Positions 22,707 to 31,735 of a stretch of 64,000 bases of DNA are shown in pieces (within the stretch, counting starts at the first letter, position 1; each line of letters opens with the position of its first letter). Below the pieces are notes generated by a model. That model did no database searches. It saw only the letters and a program-made list of their open reading frames with translations, and was not told the DNA's origin. The position numbers and the translations under genes are program-made. The stretch covers positions 868,001-932,000 of the forward strand of contig NZ_CP084115.1 of the NCBI RefSeq assembly GCF_020217465.1, in the 5' to 3' direction. The stretch is from Cobetia amphilecti. GTDB lineage: Bacteria; Pseudomonadota; Gammaproteobacteria; Pseudomonadales; Halomonadaceae.

Positions 22707-22795
22707 CACTGCGCCAAACAGCCTCCCTGTGAGTCACGTCGATTCGGCTCGCAGGGGGCAGTTGTCACAGAACACCATGATTGGAGACGTGAGCG

Positions 22796-24019
22796 ATGGC
22801 GGTAGGGCCTTCCACTTTTCCCGCTGACATGCCGGCGGTTTCCGGCTTTCAGATCGGGGTTGCTGAAGCCGGTATCAAGAAGCCGGGTCGTCGTGATCTG
22901 GTGATCATGGCCCTCGAGGCAGGGTCGCGTCTTGCAGGCACTTTTACCCGCAATGCCTTCTGTGCGGCACCGGTCCATGTCGCACGTGAGCACCTCACGG
23001 CAGGCGTCGAAGGGCCGCGTTATCTGGTGATCAACACCGGCAATGCCAATGCGGGAACCGGCGAGCAGGGCATGACCGATGCTCACGCGACCTGCCAGGC
23101 CTTGGCGGAGATCGCCGGCTGCGATGCCCGGGCAGTGCTGCCGTTCTCGACCGGCGTGATCGGTGAACCGTTGCCGATGGATCGCCTGACGGCGGCGTTG
23201 CCGACAGCCTTTGCCAACCTGGGCGAGGGCGACTGGTCTGCCGCGGCGCATGGCATCATGACCACCGATACGCGGCCCAAGGGCAGCTGGCGGACGCTTG
23301 CGCTGAGCAATGGCGAGAGCGTGACGCTGGCGGGTGTTTCCAAGGGCTCCGGCATGATCTGCCCGAACATGGCGACCATGCTGGGCTTCGTGGCCACCGA
23401 TGCTGATCTCGCCATCGATCAGGCGGCTCTCGACGCCATGCTGCGCCGGGTGGTGGTCAAGAGCTTCAACAGCATCACCGTCGATTCCGATACCTCCACC
23501 AATGACGCCTGCATGCTGGCTGTCACGGGGCAGGCCGGGCGTGTCGAGGGTGAAGACCTGATCGCGTTCGAGGCCGCCCTGGCAGAGGTCATGCTCGAGC
23601 TGGCTCAGGCCATCATTCGTGATGGCGAGGGGGCGACCAAGTTCGTCACCATCGAGGTCAGCGAGGCGCGTTCACAGGAAGAGGCGCGTGCCGTCGGCTT
23701 TACCGTCGCGCACTCGCCGCTGGTCAAGACAGCCCTCTATGCCAGTGACGCCAACTGGGGGCGCATTCTGGCGGCCGTCGGACGTGCGCCGCTGGAAGAG
23801 CTGGACGTCACGGGTGTCGCGATCACGCTCAATGGCGTCACCATCGTCGAGCAGGGCGGCCGTGCCGACAGCTACACCGAAGCCGCCGGCAGTGCCGCCA
23901 TGGCCGAGGAGGAGCTGGTGATCGGCATCCGCCTGGGGCGTGGACAGCAGGAAGCTCGCATCTGGACATCGGATCTGTCCCACGATTACGTCTCGATCAA
24001 CGCTGATTATCGTAGCTGA
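22796..24019 (+). CDS. argJ: Bifunctional glutamate N-acetyltransferase / ornithine acetyltransferase ArgJ
   Basis: Recycles the acetyl group from N-acetylornithine to glutamate in arginine synthesis and may also use acetyl-CoA. The 407-residue proenzyme cleaves itself before a threonine, here T194 in NMATMLGF. LVINTGNANAGTGEQG and the late TSDLSHDYVSINADYRS are typical. GGAGA lies upstream of ATG 22796. The 89-bp gap after secA has an imperfect hairpin (CCCTGTGAG / CTCGCAGGG, one wobble) but no T-run. secA-argJ is also adjacent in pseudomonads. Sequence alone does not tell mono- from bifunctional ArgJ. Confidence 0.96.
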   Translation: MAVGPSTFPADMPAVSGFQIGVAEAGIKKPGRRDLVIMALEAGSRLAGTFTRNAFCAAPVHVAREHLTAGVEGPRYLVINTGNANAGTGEQGMTDAHATCQALAEIAGCDARAVLPFSTGVIGEPLPMDRLTAALPTAFANLGEGDWSAAAHGIMTTDTRPKGSWRTLALSNGESVTLAGVSKGSGMICPNMATMLGFVATDADLAIDQAALDAMLRRVVVKSFNSITVDSDTSTNDACMLAVTGQAGRVEGEDLIAFEAALAEVMLELAQAIIRDGEGATKFVTIEVSEARSQEEARAVGFTVAHSPLVKTALYASDANWGRILAAVGRAPLEELDVTGVAITLNGVTIVEQGGRADSYTEAAGSAAMAEEELVIGIRLGRGQQEARIWTSDLSHDYVSINADYRS

Positions 24020-24126
24020 CGCCCCAGGGCGGAGGCTTACGCTGAAACGGTAATGCAATATCTCCCGCAGGCTTCGCCTCTCGAGGCGGAGTCGGATGTA
24101 CAACGCGAGTCAAAGGTACAGGCATC

Positions 24127-25080
24127 ATGCCGAAGCGAAGGGTTCACGTGGCGGCTGCCGCCATCTTAAACGAACAGGGCCAGGTCCTGATTGCACGTCG
24201 TCCCTCGACGGTGGATCAGGGCGGCTTGTGGGAGTTTCCGGGTGGCAAGCTGGCGCCTTACGAAACCGGTCTGGAAGCGCTCAAGCGTGAGCTGTGCGAA
24301 GAGCTGGGCATCGAGATCATTCGTGCTCAGCCGCTGATCCGTATTCATCACGAATACCCGGACAAGCACATCCTGCTGGATGTGTGGGAAACGCGTCAGT
24401 TCACTGGCGAGCCCTTTGGTCGTGAAGGGCAGGCAGTGCGCTGGGTCGAGATCGAGGATCTTTACAAGTACGCCTTCCCGGCGGCGAATCTGCCGATTCT
24501 GCGGGCGGTCTCGCTGCCGCGTGAGTATCTGATCACGCCGGAAGAGGCCGATGAGGACGTCTTCGAGACGCGTTTGACGCGTGCGCTGGATGAGGATGGC
24601 GTGCGTCTGGTCCAGCTGCGCGCCAAGGAGCTGGATGAGGCGGCCTATATCGTGCGTGCCGAGAAGGCGCTGGCGATCTGTCATGCGCGTGGTGCTCGTC
24701 TGCTGCTCAACGCTGAACCGTCCATGCTCGGCAAGGTCGATGCGGATGGTATCCACCTGACCAGCGTGCGTCTGGCGGAGCTGGCGGAAAAGGGCGAGCG
24801 TCCGATTGCTGCCAACAAGTGGCTGTCTGCCTCCACCCACGATCAGCAGCAGCTGGACCAGGCCGGCCGTGTGGCGTGTGACTTCGTGTCACTGTCGCCG
24901 CTGCGTGTGACGCCGTCGCATCCGGAGCGTCCGCCGCTGGGTTGGCATGACTTCCAGGGGCTGGTCGAGCAGGCGTGCATGCCGGTCTATGCGCTGGGAG
25001 GCATGTCCCGCTATGACAGCGATCATGCACGCGCCGTCGGTGCCCAGGGTATCGCATCGATCCGTGATTTCTGGAAATGA
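24127..25080 (+). CDS. mutT: MutT-type Nudix hydrolase fused to a ThiE-like domain
   Basis: The N-terminal half is an 8-oxo-dGTP diphosphatase of the MutT type. The Nudix box runs from G40 through E46, R54-E55 and E58-E59-x-G61, in LWEFPGGK and RELCEELG. From about residue 140 (REYLITPEEADED) a thiamine-phosphate-synthase-like TIM-barrel domain follows, with LVQLRAKEL and ALGGMSRYD. Such Nudix-ThiE-like fusions of about 310 residues are common in this group. The second domain's role is unknown, and thiamine synthesis should not be assumed. Total length 317. A strong terminator follows. Confidence 0.9.
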   Translation: MPKRRVHVAAAAILNEQGQVLIARRPSTVDQGGLWEFPGGKLAPYETGLEALKRELCEELGIEIIRAQPLIRIHHEYPDKHILLDVWETRQFTGEPFGREGQAVRWVEIEDLYKYAFPAANLPILRAVSLPREYLITPEEADEDVFETRLTRALDEDGVRLVQLRAKELDEAAYIVRAEKALAICHARGARLLLNAEPSMLGKVDADGIHLTSVRLAELAEKGERPIAANKWLSASTHDQQQLDQAGRVACDFVSLSPLRVTPSHPERPPLGWHDFQGLVEQACMPVYALGGMSRYDSDHARAVGAQGIASIRDFWK

Positions 25081-25111
25081 TGATCGCGCGTTGATGGCAG
25101 TTGCCTGAACG

Positions 25112-25147
25112 AAAAAGACCCTCGAGGCTAGCCTCGAGGGTCTTTTT
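25112..25147. terminator. Bidirectional intrinsic terminator
   Basis: A perfect 17-base inverted repeat (AAAAAGACCCTCGAGGC, TA, then its complement) with A- and T-runs on both sides. It serves the convergent mutT-thiE and yacG ends. Confidence 0.9.
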
Positions 25148-25210
25148 TATGCCCAGCGTCTTGAGTGTCTAGCTCTGCATCAGCCTGAACCAGCAGGGCT
25201 CTGTCGAGCG

Positions 25211-25456
25211 CTACTGCTGATGCATGTCGCGTTCCATGCGCGCCACCATCTCGTCGATGCTGGTCTCATCCATGGCGGGCTCACCGGCGATGCTGTGGGA
25301 TTCGTCAGCCCAGGCGCCTAGGTCCAGCAGTTGGCAGCGCTTGCTGCAGAAGGGGCGAAACTCGCTGGCGGCACTCCATACCACGTCGGTACGGCATTGC
25401 GGGCAAGCGACAGTCAATGGTGTCTTGCCATTGTGGGAAGCGGTGGCATCAGACAT
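25211..25456 (-). CDS. yacG: DNA gyrase inhibitor / zinc-binding protein YacG
   Basis: An 81-residue zinc protein. CPQC and, further on, CSKRC supply the four zinc ligands. [20 protein letters not shown] is the YacG signature, and an acidic C-terminal tail follows. The E. coli homologue binds GyrB and inhibits gyrase. It overlaps the end of coaE by eight bases and is the last gene of the pilB-pilC-pilD-coaE-yacG run, as in pseudomonads. Confidence 0.94.
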   Translation of the reverse strand: MSDATASHNGKTPLTVACPQCRTDVVWSAASEFRPFCSKRCQLLDLGAWADESHSIAGEPAMDETSIDEMVARMERDMHQQ

Positions 25457-26099
25457 GAGGGGTGTCCTGAAACGGTGTATGGGGGGCGCTCAGTGATCGA
25501 TAGTAGGCATTCATGGCCACTACCTGTTCACGAAGATGCGCCTGACTTCCGTCATTGTCGATGACATCGTCGGCCTTGGCCAGTCGTGTCTCGCGTGGCA
25601 GCTGGGCCGCGAGGATGGCGCGCACCTGCGCTTCGCTGACACCATCGCGGCTCAGCGTGCGCGCCAGCTGAACATCCTGGCTGACATCCACCACCAGGGT
25701 GCGTGAGACGAGGCTGTCCTGGCCGGACTCGAACAACAGCGGAGAGACCAGCAGGCGATAGGGACTGGTCATGGCCGCCAGGTGCTGCACGATCCGCTCC
25801 CGGATACGCGGGTGGGTGCAGCGCTCCAGCCACTGGCGCTCCTCGGGGGCTGCGAAGATCCGCTCGCGCAGCGCGGCGCGATCAAGCTCGCCCTGCGCCG
25901 TGACGATCGATTCGCCGAAGTGGGCAATGATCTCGGCCAGTGCTGTCTCGCCGGGGCGCACGATCTCGCGCGAGACATCATCGGCATCCACCCACTGGAT
26001 GCCCAGCTCGCCGAACAGCCGCGCGACGCTCGATTTGCCGCTGCCGATGCCGCCGGTGACACCGATGATGGGGCCTTGGGGTACAGAAGTCGTCGTCAT
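25449..26099 (-). CDS. coaE: Dephospho-CoA kinase CoaE
   Basis: Last step of coenzyme A synthesis: phosphorylates the 3'-hydroxyl of dephospho-CoA. The start at 26099 overlaps the pilD stop (ATGA) and gives 216 residues; the open frame upstream runs through pilD antisense to its own frame and is not coding. The P-loop GGIGSGKS is at residues 16-23. Conserved [12 protein letters not shown] and HPRIRERI follow, as does SPLLFE. Confidence 0.96.
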   Translation of the reverse strand: MTTTSVPQGPIIGVTGGIGSGKSSVARLFGELGIQWVDADDVSREIVRPGETALAEIIAHFGESIVTAQGELDRAALRERIFAAPEERQWLERCTHPRIRERIVQHLAAMTSPYRLLVSPLLFESGQDSLVSRTLVVDVSQDVQLARTLSRDGVSEAQVRAILAAQLPRETRLAKADDVIDNDGSQAHLREQVVAMNAYYRSLSAPHTPFQDTPHV

Positions 26100-26956
26100 G
26101 CGCCGATCACGCTCAGGTAGAGGCTCATCAAGGGCGTGCCAAACAGCAGAGCGATCCAGCCGGCAACCGCCAGGTAAGGCCCGAAGGGCATCGGGACGCC
26201 GCGCAGACGCGGTACCAGCAGTTGCAACAGGATGCCCAGAACGGCCCCGAGACCGGCGGACAGAATCAGCAGCAGCGGCAACCACTGCCAGCCGAGCCAG
26301 GCACCGAGAGCGGCAAGCAGCTTGAAGTCACCGTAGCCCATGCCTTCCTTGCCGGTGACCAGCTTGAATAGCCAGTAGAAGCTCCACAGCACCAGATATC
26401 CCGCCATCGCGCCGATCACGGCACTGGGCAGCATCAGAGGCTGGAACAGCAACTGATAGGCGAGGCCTGCCCACAGCAGTGGCAGAGTGATGGCATCTGG
26501 CAGCAGCTGGGTGCGGAAGTCGATGACTGACAGCACCAGCAGGGTCAGACAGGCGCCGAAGATCCACAGGCTCTGTGCCTCCAGGCCGTAGATCAACGCG
26601 ATGGAGGCGCCGAGCGCGCCACCGGCCAGTTCCACCAGCGGGTACTGCGCGCTGATGCGCGTATTGCAGCTGGCGCAGCGGCCACGGCGTTTCAGCCAAC
26701 CGAGGATGGGGAGGTTGTCATGCCACTTGATCGGCGTGTCACAGCCCGGGCAGCGTGATGCGGGCACCAGCAGATTGAAGCGCGGTGTGTCTTCGGCTTC
26801 CAGCTCCAATGCCTCGCGGGCCTCGGCGCGCCATTGGCGCATCATCATCACGGGCAGGCGAGTGATGACGACATTCAGAAAGCTGCCGACCAGCAAACCG
26901 AATATACCGGCCAGGCAGGCTTGCAGGGTGGGAGAGAGTTGGGCGAGTGATTCCAC
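26096..26956 (-). CDS. pilD: Type IV prepilin peptidase / N-methyltransferase PilD
   Basis: Inner-membrane aspartyl protease of 286 residues that cleaves and N-methylates prepilins such as the PilA encoded at 30772. The cytoplasmic zinc-binding cysteines are C69, C72, C94 and C97. The catalytic aspartates are D146 (in VIDFRTQLLPD) and D210 (in GMGYGDFK). About seven to eight membrane segments are present. Overlap with coaE suggests translational coupling. Confidence 0.97.
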   Translation of the reverse strand: MESLAQLSPTLQACLAGIFGLLVGSFLNVVITRLPVMMMRQWRAEAREALELEAEDTPRFNLLVPASRCPGCDTPIKWHDNLPILGWLKRRGRCASCNTRISAQYPLVELAGGALGASIALIYGLEAQSLWIFGACLTLLVLSVIDFRTQLLPDAITLPLLWAGLAYQLLFQPLMLPSAVIGAMAGYLVLWSFYWLFKLVTGKEGMGYGDFKLLAALGAWLGWQWLPLLLILSAGLGAVLGILLQLLVPRLRGVPMPFGPYLAVAGWIALLFGTPLMSLYLSVIGA

Positions 26957-27047
26957 GAGTCGTCCTTGTCAGTAAATGACACGGCCGCGTCCTTTTGGTG
27001 GCGCGGCCGCTTGGCATGAAAGCTTCTTTCGAGATACAGGCCGCGTG

Positions 27048-28286
27048 CTAGATCGCGTTGCCCAGCTCGAAGATGGGAAGATACATCGAGACCACAAGCC
27101 CGCCCACCAGGGTGCCTAGCACCACGATGATCAAGGGCTCCAGCAATGAGGTCAGCGCATCTACCTTGTTGTCGACATCTTCTTCGTAGAAATCCGCCAC
27201 CTTGTTGAGCATGGCATCCAGTGAGCCGGATTCCTCGCCAATCGCCACCATCTGTACTGCCAGTGTCGGGAATAACTGGGTATTGCGCATGGCAAAGTTC
27301 AGCTGCTGGCCAGTAGAGACATCTTCCTTGATCTGGGCAATGGCGCGCTCGTAGACCTTGTTGCCTGAGGCGCCGGCGGCAGTATCAAGCGATTCCACTA
27401 ACGGCACACCTGCCTGGAAGGTCGTAGCCAATGTGCGTGAATAACGAGCGACAGACGATTTATCCAGAATATCGCCGAGCACGGGTACCTTGAGCATGAA
27501 GCGGTGACTGGCGTAGGCAAACTTCTCAGAGCGCTTGATTCCCTGTGCAATAAGAACGACGGTCAGGATTATCGCGCCTAGCGCAACATACCAATAATTC
27601 TGCGCATACTCGGACAAGGTGATCGTCAGCTGAGTAAATGCTGGCAGCTCTGCGCCGAAGCCTTGGAAAAGGCTTTCAAATTGCGGAACTACCTTGATCA
27701 ACAGGATAGCTGTTACCCCGATCCCGACACCGATCACGGCGATAGGGTAATAAAGGGCTTTCTTGACGCGCGCCTTGAGAGAATCAATCTTTTCTTTATA
27801 AGTCGCGACACGGTCAAGCATCTTGTCCAGGGCGCCAGCTTGTTCGCCGGCTTCGACAAGATTGGCAAACAGGTTATCAAAATGCTGGGGGTGTTTGCGC
27901 AAGGCTTCCGAAAAGCTGGCGCCTGCTCCCACCTGATTCATCATGTCTTCGACCAGATGACGCATGCCTGGACTCTTCATGCTCTCAGCCACGATGCCAA
28001 ATGCCTGAAGCACCGGTACGCCAGCACGGATCATGGTCGCCATCTGACGGGCGAACATGGTGACATCCTTGCCACTGACCTTCTTGCTGCCGCCAAACAG
28101 GGAGGACTTCTTGCGCAGGCGCTTGAGCACGATCCCCTGGCTGACCAGCGTGTTCTTAACCTGATCGACGTTGGCCGACATCAGCTCGCCCTTGACGTTT
28201 TCACCGCGCGAGTTCTTGCCCGACCATTGCCAAGTTTCAATGCCCGCTTTTTTCTTGTCTTTCTTGGCAGTTCTGGGAGTTGCCAT
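27048..28286 (-). CDS. pilC: Type IV pilus inner-membrane platform protein PilC
   Basis: GspF-family membrane protein of 412 residues, the platform on which PilB acts during pilus extension. Two related GspF domains are visible. The first contains FARQMATMIRAGVPVLQAF and the second YSRTLATTFQAGVPLVESLD. Hydrophobic segments lie at about 190-215 and 240-260, with another at the C-terminus (PLIIVVLGTLVGGLVVSMYLPIF). A basic, Lys-rich N-terminus precedes the first domain. It lies between pilB and pilD on the same strand. Confidence 0.96.
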   Translation of the reverse strand: MATPRTAKKDKKKAGIETWQWSGKNSRGENVKGELMSANVDQVKNTLVSQGIVLKRLRKKSSLFGGSKKVSGKDVTMFARQMATMIRAGVPVLQAFGIVAESMKSPGMRHLVEDMMNQVGAGASFSEALRKHPQHFDNLFANLVEAGEQAGALDKMLDRVATYKEKIDSLKARVKKALYYPIAVIGVGIGVTAILLIKVVPQFESLFQGFGAELPAFTQLTITLSEYAQNYWYVALGAIILTVVLIAQGIKRSEKFAYASHRFMLKVPVLGDILDKSSVARYSRTLATTFQAGVPLVESLDTAAGASGNKVYERAIAQIKEDVSTGQQLNFAMRNTQLFPTLAVQMVAIGEESGSLDAMLNKVADFYEEDVDNKVDALTSLLEPLIIVVLGTLVGGLVVSMYLPIFELGNAI

Positions 28287-28462
28287 GTCAGTTATCGTTC
28301 CCTGATAAATGGGGAGCAGGCATTGAAGGTCGAGCCATGATCAATGCCTGGGTCATCTTGTCTTCAATGTGCCTGATGACTGAGCAAAAGTCAGCTATCT
28401 GGCGTATTGATCGCTGTCAGCCAGAATGGATAACCATTTCATGCTTGGCCTGCAGCAGCGAC

Positions 28463-30199
28463 TCAGTCCTTGGTGATGCGATTGACTTCTTCCAGCGAGG
28501 TCATGCCCGACATCACCTTGCGCAAGCCGCTACGTCTCAGGTCTGAAAGCCCTTCCTTGCGCGCCTGGTCAGCCAGCTCGATAGCGGTGCCCTCACGCAT
28601 GATCAAGCGGCTCATCTCATCCGAGATCGGCATGACTTCATAGATGCCGACTCGCCCCTTGTAACCCAGCGTGCACTGGCTGCAACCGACGGGGCGGAAT
28701 ATGGTTGCGGCTTCGAGTTCTGCTGCACTGAAGCCATTGTCTTCACTGAAGCCCATCGAAGCCATCGCCTCGGGCGGAATTTCCGCGGGCTGACGGCAGT
28801 GGGTACACAGGCGGCGAGCAAGGCGCTGAGCGATGATCAACGAGACGGAACTCGCGATATTGAAGGGGGCAATTCCCATGTTGCTCAGGCGAGTCAGTGT
28901 CTCGGGCGCCGAGTTGGTGTGCAAGGTAGAAAGTACCAGGTGACCGGTCTGCGCCGCCTTGACGGCAATCTCGGCGGTTTCCTTGTCACGAATCTCCCCC
29001 ACCATTACCACATCGGGATCCTGGCGCAGAAAGGCGCGCAGGGCCGAGGCGAAATCCAGGCCTATCTTGGGCAGCACGTTGACCTGATTGACGCCTTCTA
29101 CCTTGAGCTCGACCGGGTCTTCCGCCGTCGAGATATTGCGCTCCGGTGTATTGAGGATATTCAGGCCGGTGTAGAGCGTCACGGTCTTGCCGCTACCGGT
29201 CGGGCCAGTGACCAGGATCATGCCCTGTGGCTGATCCAGCGTCTTCTCGAACATGGCGCGCTGTTCAGGTTCGAAACCCAATGCCTCGATGCCCATTTTG
29301 GCCGAGCTAGGGTCCAGGATACGCAGCACCAGCTTCTCGCCGTACACAGTGGGCAGTGTGTTGACACGGAAGTCGATGGAGCGGGACTTGGACAGGCGCA
29401 GTTTGATCGCGCCATCCTGTGGCAATCGTCGCTCGGAAATATCCATGCGCGACATGACTTTCAGGCGCGCCGAGATACGGTTACGCATATTAAAGGGGGG
29501 GCGGGTGTTCTCGACCAACATGCCATCGATACGAAAACGAATACGATAGGTGGATTCGTAGGGCTCGAAGTGGATATCCGAGGCACCACGCTTGATGGCA
29601 TCCAGCAGTACCTTGTGAACAAAGCGCACGACTGGCGCATCATCACTACTTGCGGTGATGGCCAGATCGTTGTTGTTATCTTCTTCGCCTTCGAAATCCA
29701 GCCCATCAAGCGCTTCGCCATCTTCGCTCAGCATGTCCATGGCGCTTTCTTCGCCGGCTTCCAGGTACTGCTCCAATGCCGGCGTCAGCTGGTCGGCGGC
29801 GACCAGGACACTCTCGATCGACAAGCCGGTGGCAAACTGCAGCTCATCAAGATGCGTGAGCGTCGATGGGGAGGGCACGCCAACTGTCAGGCGATGCTCA
29901 CGGCGATAGAGTGGCAAGACGCCCAGCTTGCGCAGGACCTTCTCGGGCAGCTCATCAATGGAGGGCAGCGAGTCGATACGAAGGGCATCGAGATCCACAT
30001 ACGGCAGGCCGTATTCCCAGGCGGCCGCCAATGTCGCATCACGTGCCGTCACCAGGCCATGCGCGATGATATGCAGCAACAGGCTTTCCCCTGCCTCATT
30101 GGCTTCCTGTTCAGCCAGCTGTGCTGCCTGTGGTTCGAGCAGGCCAGAGTCGACCAGTCGAGCGGCAAATCCTTTTAGCGTGTGTTCTGACTGGGGCAT
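28463..30199 (-). CDS. pilB: Type IV pilus assembly ATPase PilB
   Basis: Cytoplasmic hexameric extension ATPase of 578 residues. An N-terminal MshEN-type domain is followed by the ATPase core. Walker A is GPTGSGKT at residues 332-339, then the Asp box, and Walker B with DPDVVMVGEIRDKETAE and the His box TGHLVLSTLHTN. The PilB/GspE zinc module appears as CTHC and, about 40 residues on, CSQC. An acidic patch (EDGEALDGLDFEGEEDNNND) lies before the core. It runs divergently from pilA across a 572-bp gap. Confidence 0.97.
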   Translation of the reverse strand: MPQSEHTLKGFAARLVDSGLLEPQAAQLAEQEANEAGESLLLHIIAHGLVTARDATLAAAWEYGLPYVDLDALRIDSLPSIDELPEKVLRKLGVLPLYRREHRLTVGVPSPSTLTHLDELQFATGLSIESVLVAADQLTPALEQYLEAGEESAMDMLSEDGEALDGLDFEGEEDNNNDLAITASSDDAPVVRFVHKVLLDAIKRGASDIHFEPYESTYRIRFRIDGMLVENTRPPFNMRNRISARLKVMSRMDISERRLPQDGAIKLRLSKSRSIDFRVNTLPTVYGEKLVLRILDPSSAKMGIEALGFEPEQRAMFEKTLDQPQGMILVTGPTGSGKTVTLYTGLNILNTPERNISTAEDPVELKVEGVNQVNVLPKIGLDFASALRAFLRQDPDVVMVGEIRDKETAEIAVKAAQTGHLVLSTLHTNSAPETLTRLSNMGIAPFNIASSVSLIIAQRLARRLCTHCRQPAEIPPEAMASMGFSEDNGFSAAELEAATIFRPVGCSQCTLGYKGRVGIYEVMPISDEMSRLIMREGTAIELADQARKEGLSDLRRSGLRKVMSGMTSLEEVNRITKD

Positions 30200-30771
30200 G
30201 ACACTCTTCCTGTTGCAGTTGCCGATGGGCCTACTCGCGCTGCTTCAAACGTGAAGTAGGCACTGATGCGCTGTGCGCAAACTGTGGTGCGGCAAGCCAT
30301 CGTATTACAAACATCGTCTTGCAGAAGAGTGTAGCTGGATTGCCCAGCGCTAGGAATGGCGCATTCTTGACATGGGAAGGGGATAGAGTGAGTGGAAAGT
30401 GCTGGCCAAACGCTGATGGGCTGGGAGTGACGTTGAAGAGAGTCTGAATCTCGATCACAAAGTTTTTGTGTTCGTTGCTTGCAATGTCACTGAGTGTAAT
30501 CTATTGTAACAACCAAGCAGCCGTCAGCGCCGCCAAGCAAGCGTCTTGCGACATGGCAATGGCACCTGATCTGTGGCTGTGGTATCACTCGTCCCGTCCG
30601 GTCGACACCCCGTGATATCAAGATGTTATGCTGGTGAAGATGTTATTGGGAATATTAGAATCAAATGCCCATGCTGACATTCTTCTGTAACATCCTGCTG
30701 GTCAGGGAAGGTAACCGGGGTATCAGGACGTACGACCTGATCTCACTACGCAAATGCAAGGGAGTCACACC
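30200..30771. promoter_or_regulatory. Divergent pilB/pilA intergenic region
   Basis: This 572-bp stretch has no supportable gene and is clearly AT-richer than the flanks. It must hold the pilB and pilA promoters. A TGGCAC at about 30550 resembles a sigma-54 -24 element, but no matching -12 is seen, so I do not call one. Close to pilA, ATCAGG at 30722-30727 and CCTGAT at 30736-30741 flank CGTACG, making a 20-bp near-perfect palindrome with one mismatched pair. This could be an operator or a leader hairpin. AAGGGAG precedes the pilA ATG. Confidence 0.5.
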
Positions 30772-31227
30772 ATGATACGCAAGCAACAAGCTGGTTTTAC
30801 ACTGATCGAGCTGATGATCGTTGTGGCGATTATCGGTATTCTGGCAGCCATCGCGATTCCGCGTTATCAGGATTACGTAGCTCGATCTCAAGTGTCTAGA
30901 GCTTATTCAGAAATGGCTGCTATGAAGACTGCAGCAGAAGAAGCTTATGCTCGTGGAGTTAATGCTACCACTGCGGATGCATTGGGTTGGACGTCTTCAG
31001 ATCTGTTTGATAATGATCCGACAGTTTCTATCACAGCTGACGACTCTACTGATGCTGATACTATCGCTGGAACGTTGAATGGCAACGTAAGTGGTGATTT
31101 GTCCGGTACAACTCTTACTCTTACGCGCACTGCATCTGATGGTTGGACCTGTGCTCTGAATTCAAGCTCAGCCGCTGGTGATGCAGCTGACTATGCTCCG
31201 TCAGGTTGCACAACTGCCAATCAGTAA
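30772..31227 (+). CDS. pilA: Type IV pilin PilA
   Basis: Major-pilin-type prepilin of 151 residues. The leader MIRKQQAG is cleaved by PilD before F; the mature start [22 protein letters not shown] carries the invariant Glu5 and the hydrophobic assembly helix. The C-terminal disulphide loop is probably C127-C146. ATG 30772 is chosen over an in-frame ATG at 30754 because AAGGGAG lies between them. Beyond the conserved first 40 codons the base composition is much more AT-rich than the neighbours, consistent with exchange or diversification of the pilin head. A terminator overlaps the stop. Confidence 0.96.
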   Translation: MIRKQQAGFTLIELMIVVAIIGILAAIAIPRYQDYVARSQVSRAYSEMAAMKTAAEEAYARGVNATTADALGWTSSDLFDNDPTVSITADDSTDADTIAGTLNGNVSGDLSGTTLTLTRTASDGWTCALNSSSAAGDAADYAPSGCTTANQ

Positions 31228-31253
31228 AAAACCGCCCTTCGGGGCGGTTTTTT
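31226..31253. terminator. Bidirectional intrinsic terminator after pilA
   Basis: ACCGCCC and GGGCGGT close a TTCG tetraloop with six A's before and six T's after. It can serve pilA and, on the other strand, the small acidic protein gene. Confidence 0.93.
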
Positions 31254-31260
31254 ATTGAGT

Positions 31261-31563
31261 TCAATAAAGCGCTTCTTCTTCCTCGACTACATCCTTCAGC
31301 AGCTCCAGGAACAGCTTGTCCGCATCGGAGTGCTCTGCCGGGTCTTCCGGGATATGGATGCTGGTAGTGTCAGAAATCTCGTTGGCGATGATAGCCAGCA
31401 CCGCTTGCTCATTCTTTCCTTGTTCTGCCCCTTCTTTGAGGCGCGCTCGCGCCACGACCAGTGACTGCTCGAGAATCTTCGGGTCTTGCAGCAGCTTGCG
31501 GATGAAACCTTTCAGCTCACTGATGATACGTGTCTTGTGCATTTCGCCGGATGCGTTGCTCAT
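31261..31563 (-). CDS. Small acidic protein of unknown function
   Basis: I do not recognise this 100-residue protein. The start at 31563 is backed by a good AAGGAG eight bases upstream; an in-frame extension to 31677 has none. The sequence is soluble, largely helical in appearance (IISELKGFIRKLLQDPKILEQSLVVARARLKEG) and very acidic at the C-terminus (EEEEALY). No signal peptide, membrane segment or cysteine is visible. It is convergent with pilA and shares its terminator. No function can be proposed. Confidence 0.7.
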   Translation of the reverse strand: MSNASGEMHKTRIISELKGFIRKLLQDPKILEQSLVVARARLKEGAEQGKNEQAVLAIIANEISDTTSIHIPEDPAEHSDADKLFLELLKDVVEEEEALY

Positions 31564-31735
31564 GGCGTGCTCCTTGTCTGGTGGATGTCTGTCTTTGAGT
31601 TCGAACGTGAATTCTGGTCTAGATGGCTTTGACTTGAGCTCTCTTGAACGCTCTTGAGCGATGAGGGGGCAACCCAAGCCTGCCTCTGAAGTTCAGGATG
31701 CCATGTCTGCCTTTGCCTGCAGTGTAACTCACACG

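Noticed and set aside
26100-26285. N-terminal extension of coaE
   Set aside because: The extra 62 codons overlap pilD, have no ribosome binding site, and lie before the normal start of the CoaE fold.
30540-30575. A sigma-54 promoter for pilA around TGGCACCTGATCTGTGG
   Set aside because: The -24-like TGGCAC is present but the -12 element does not match, and the distance to pilA is long.
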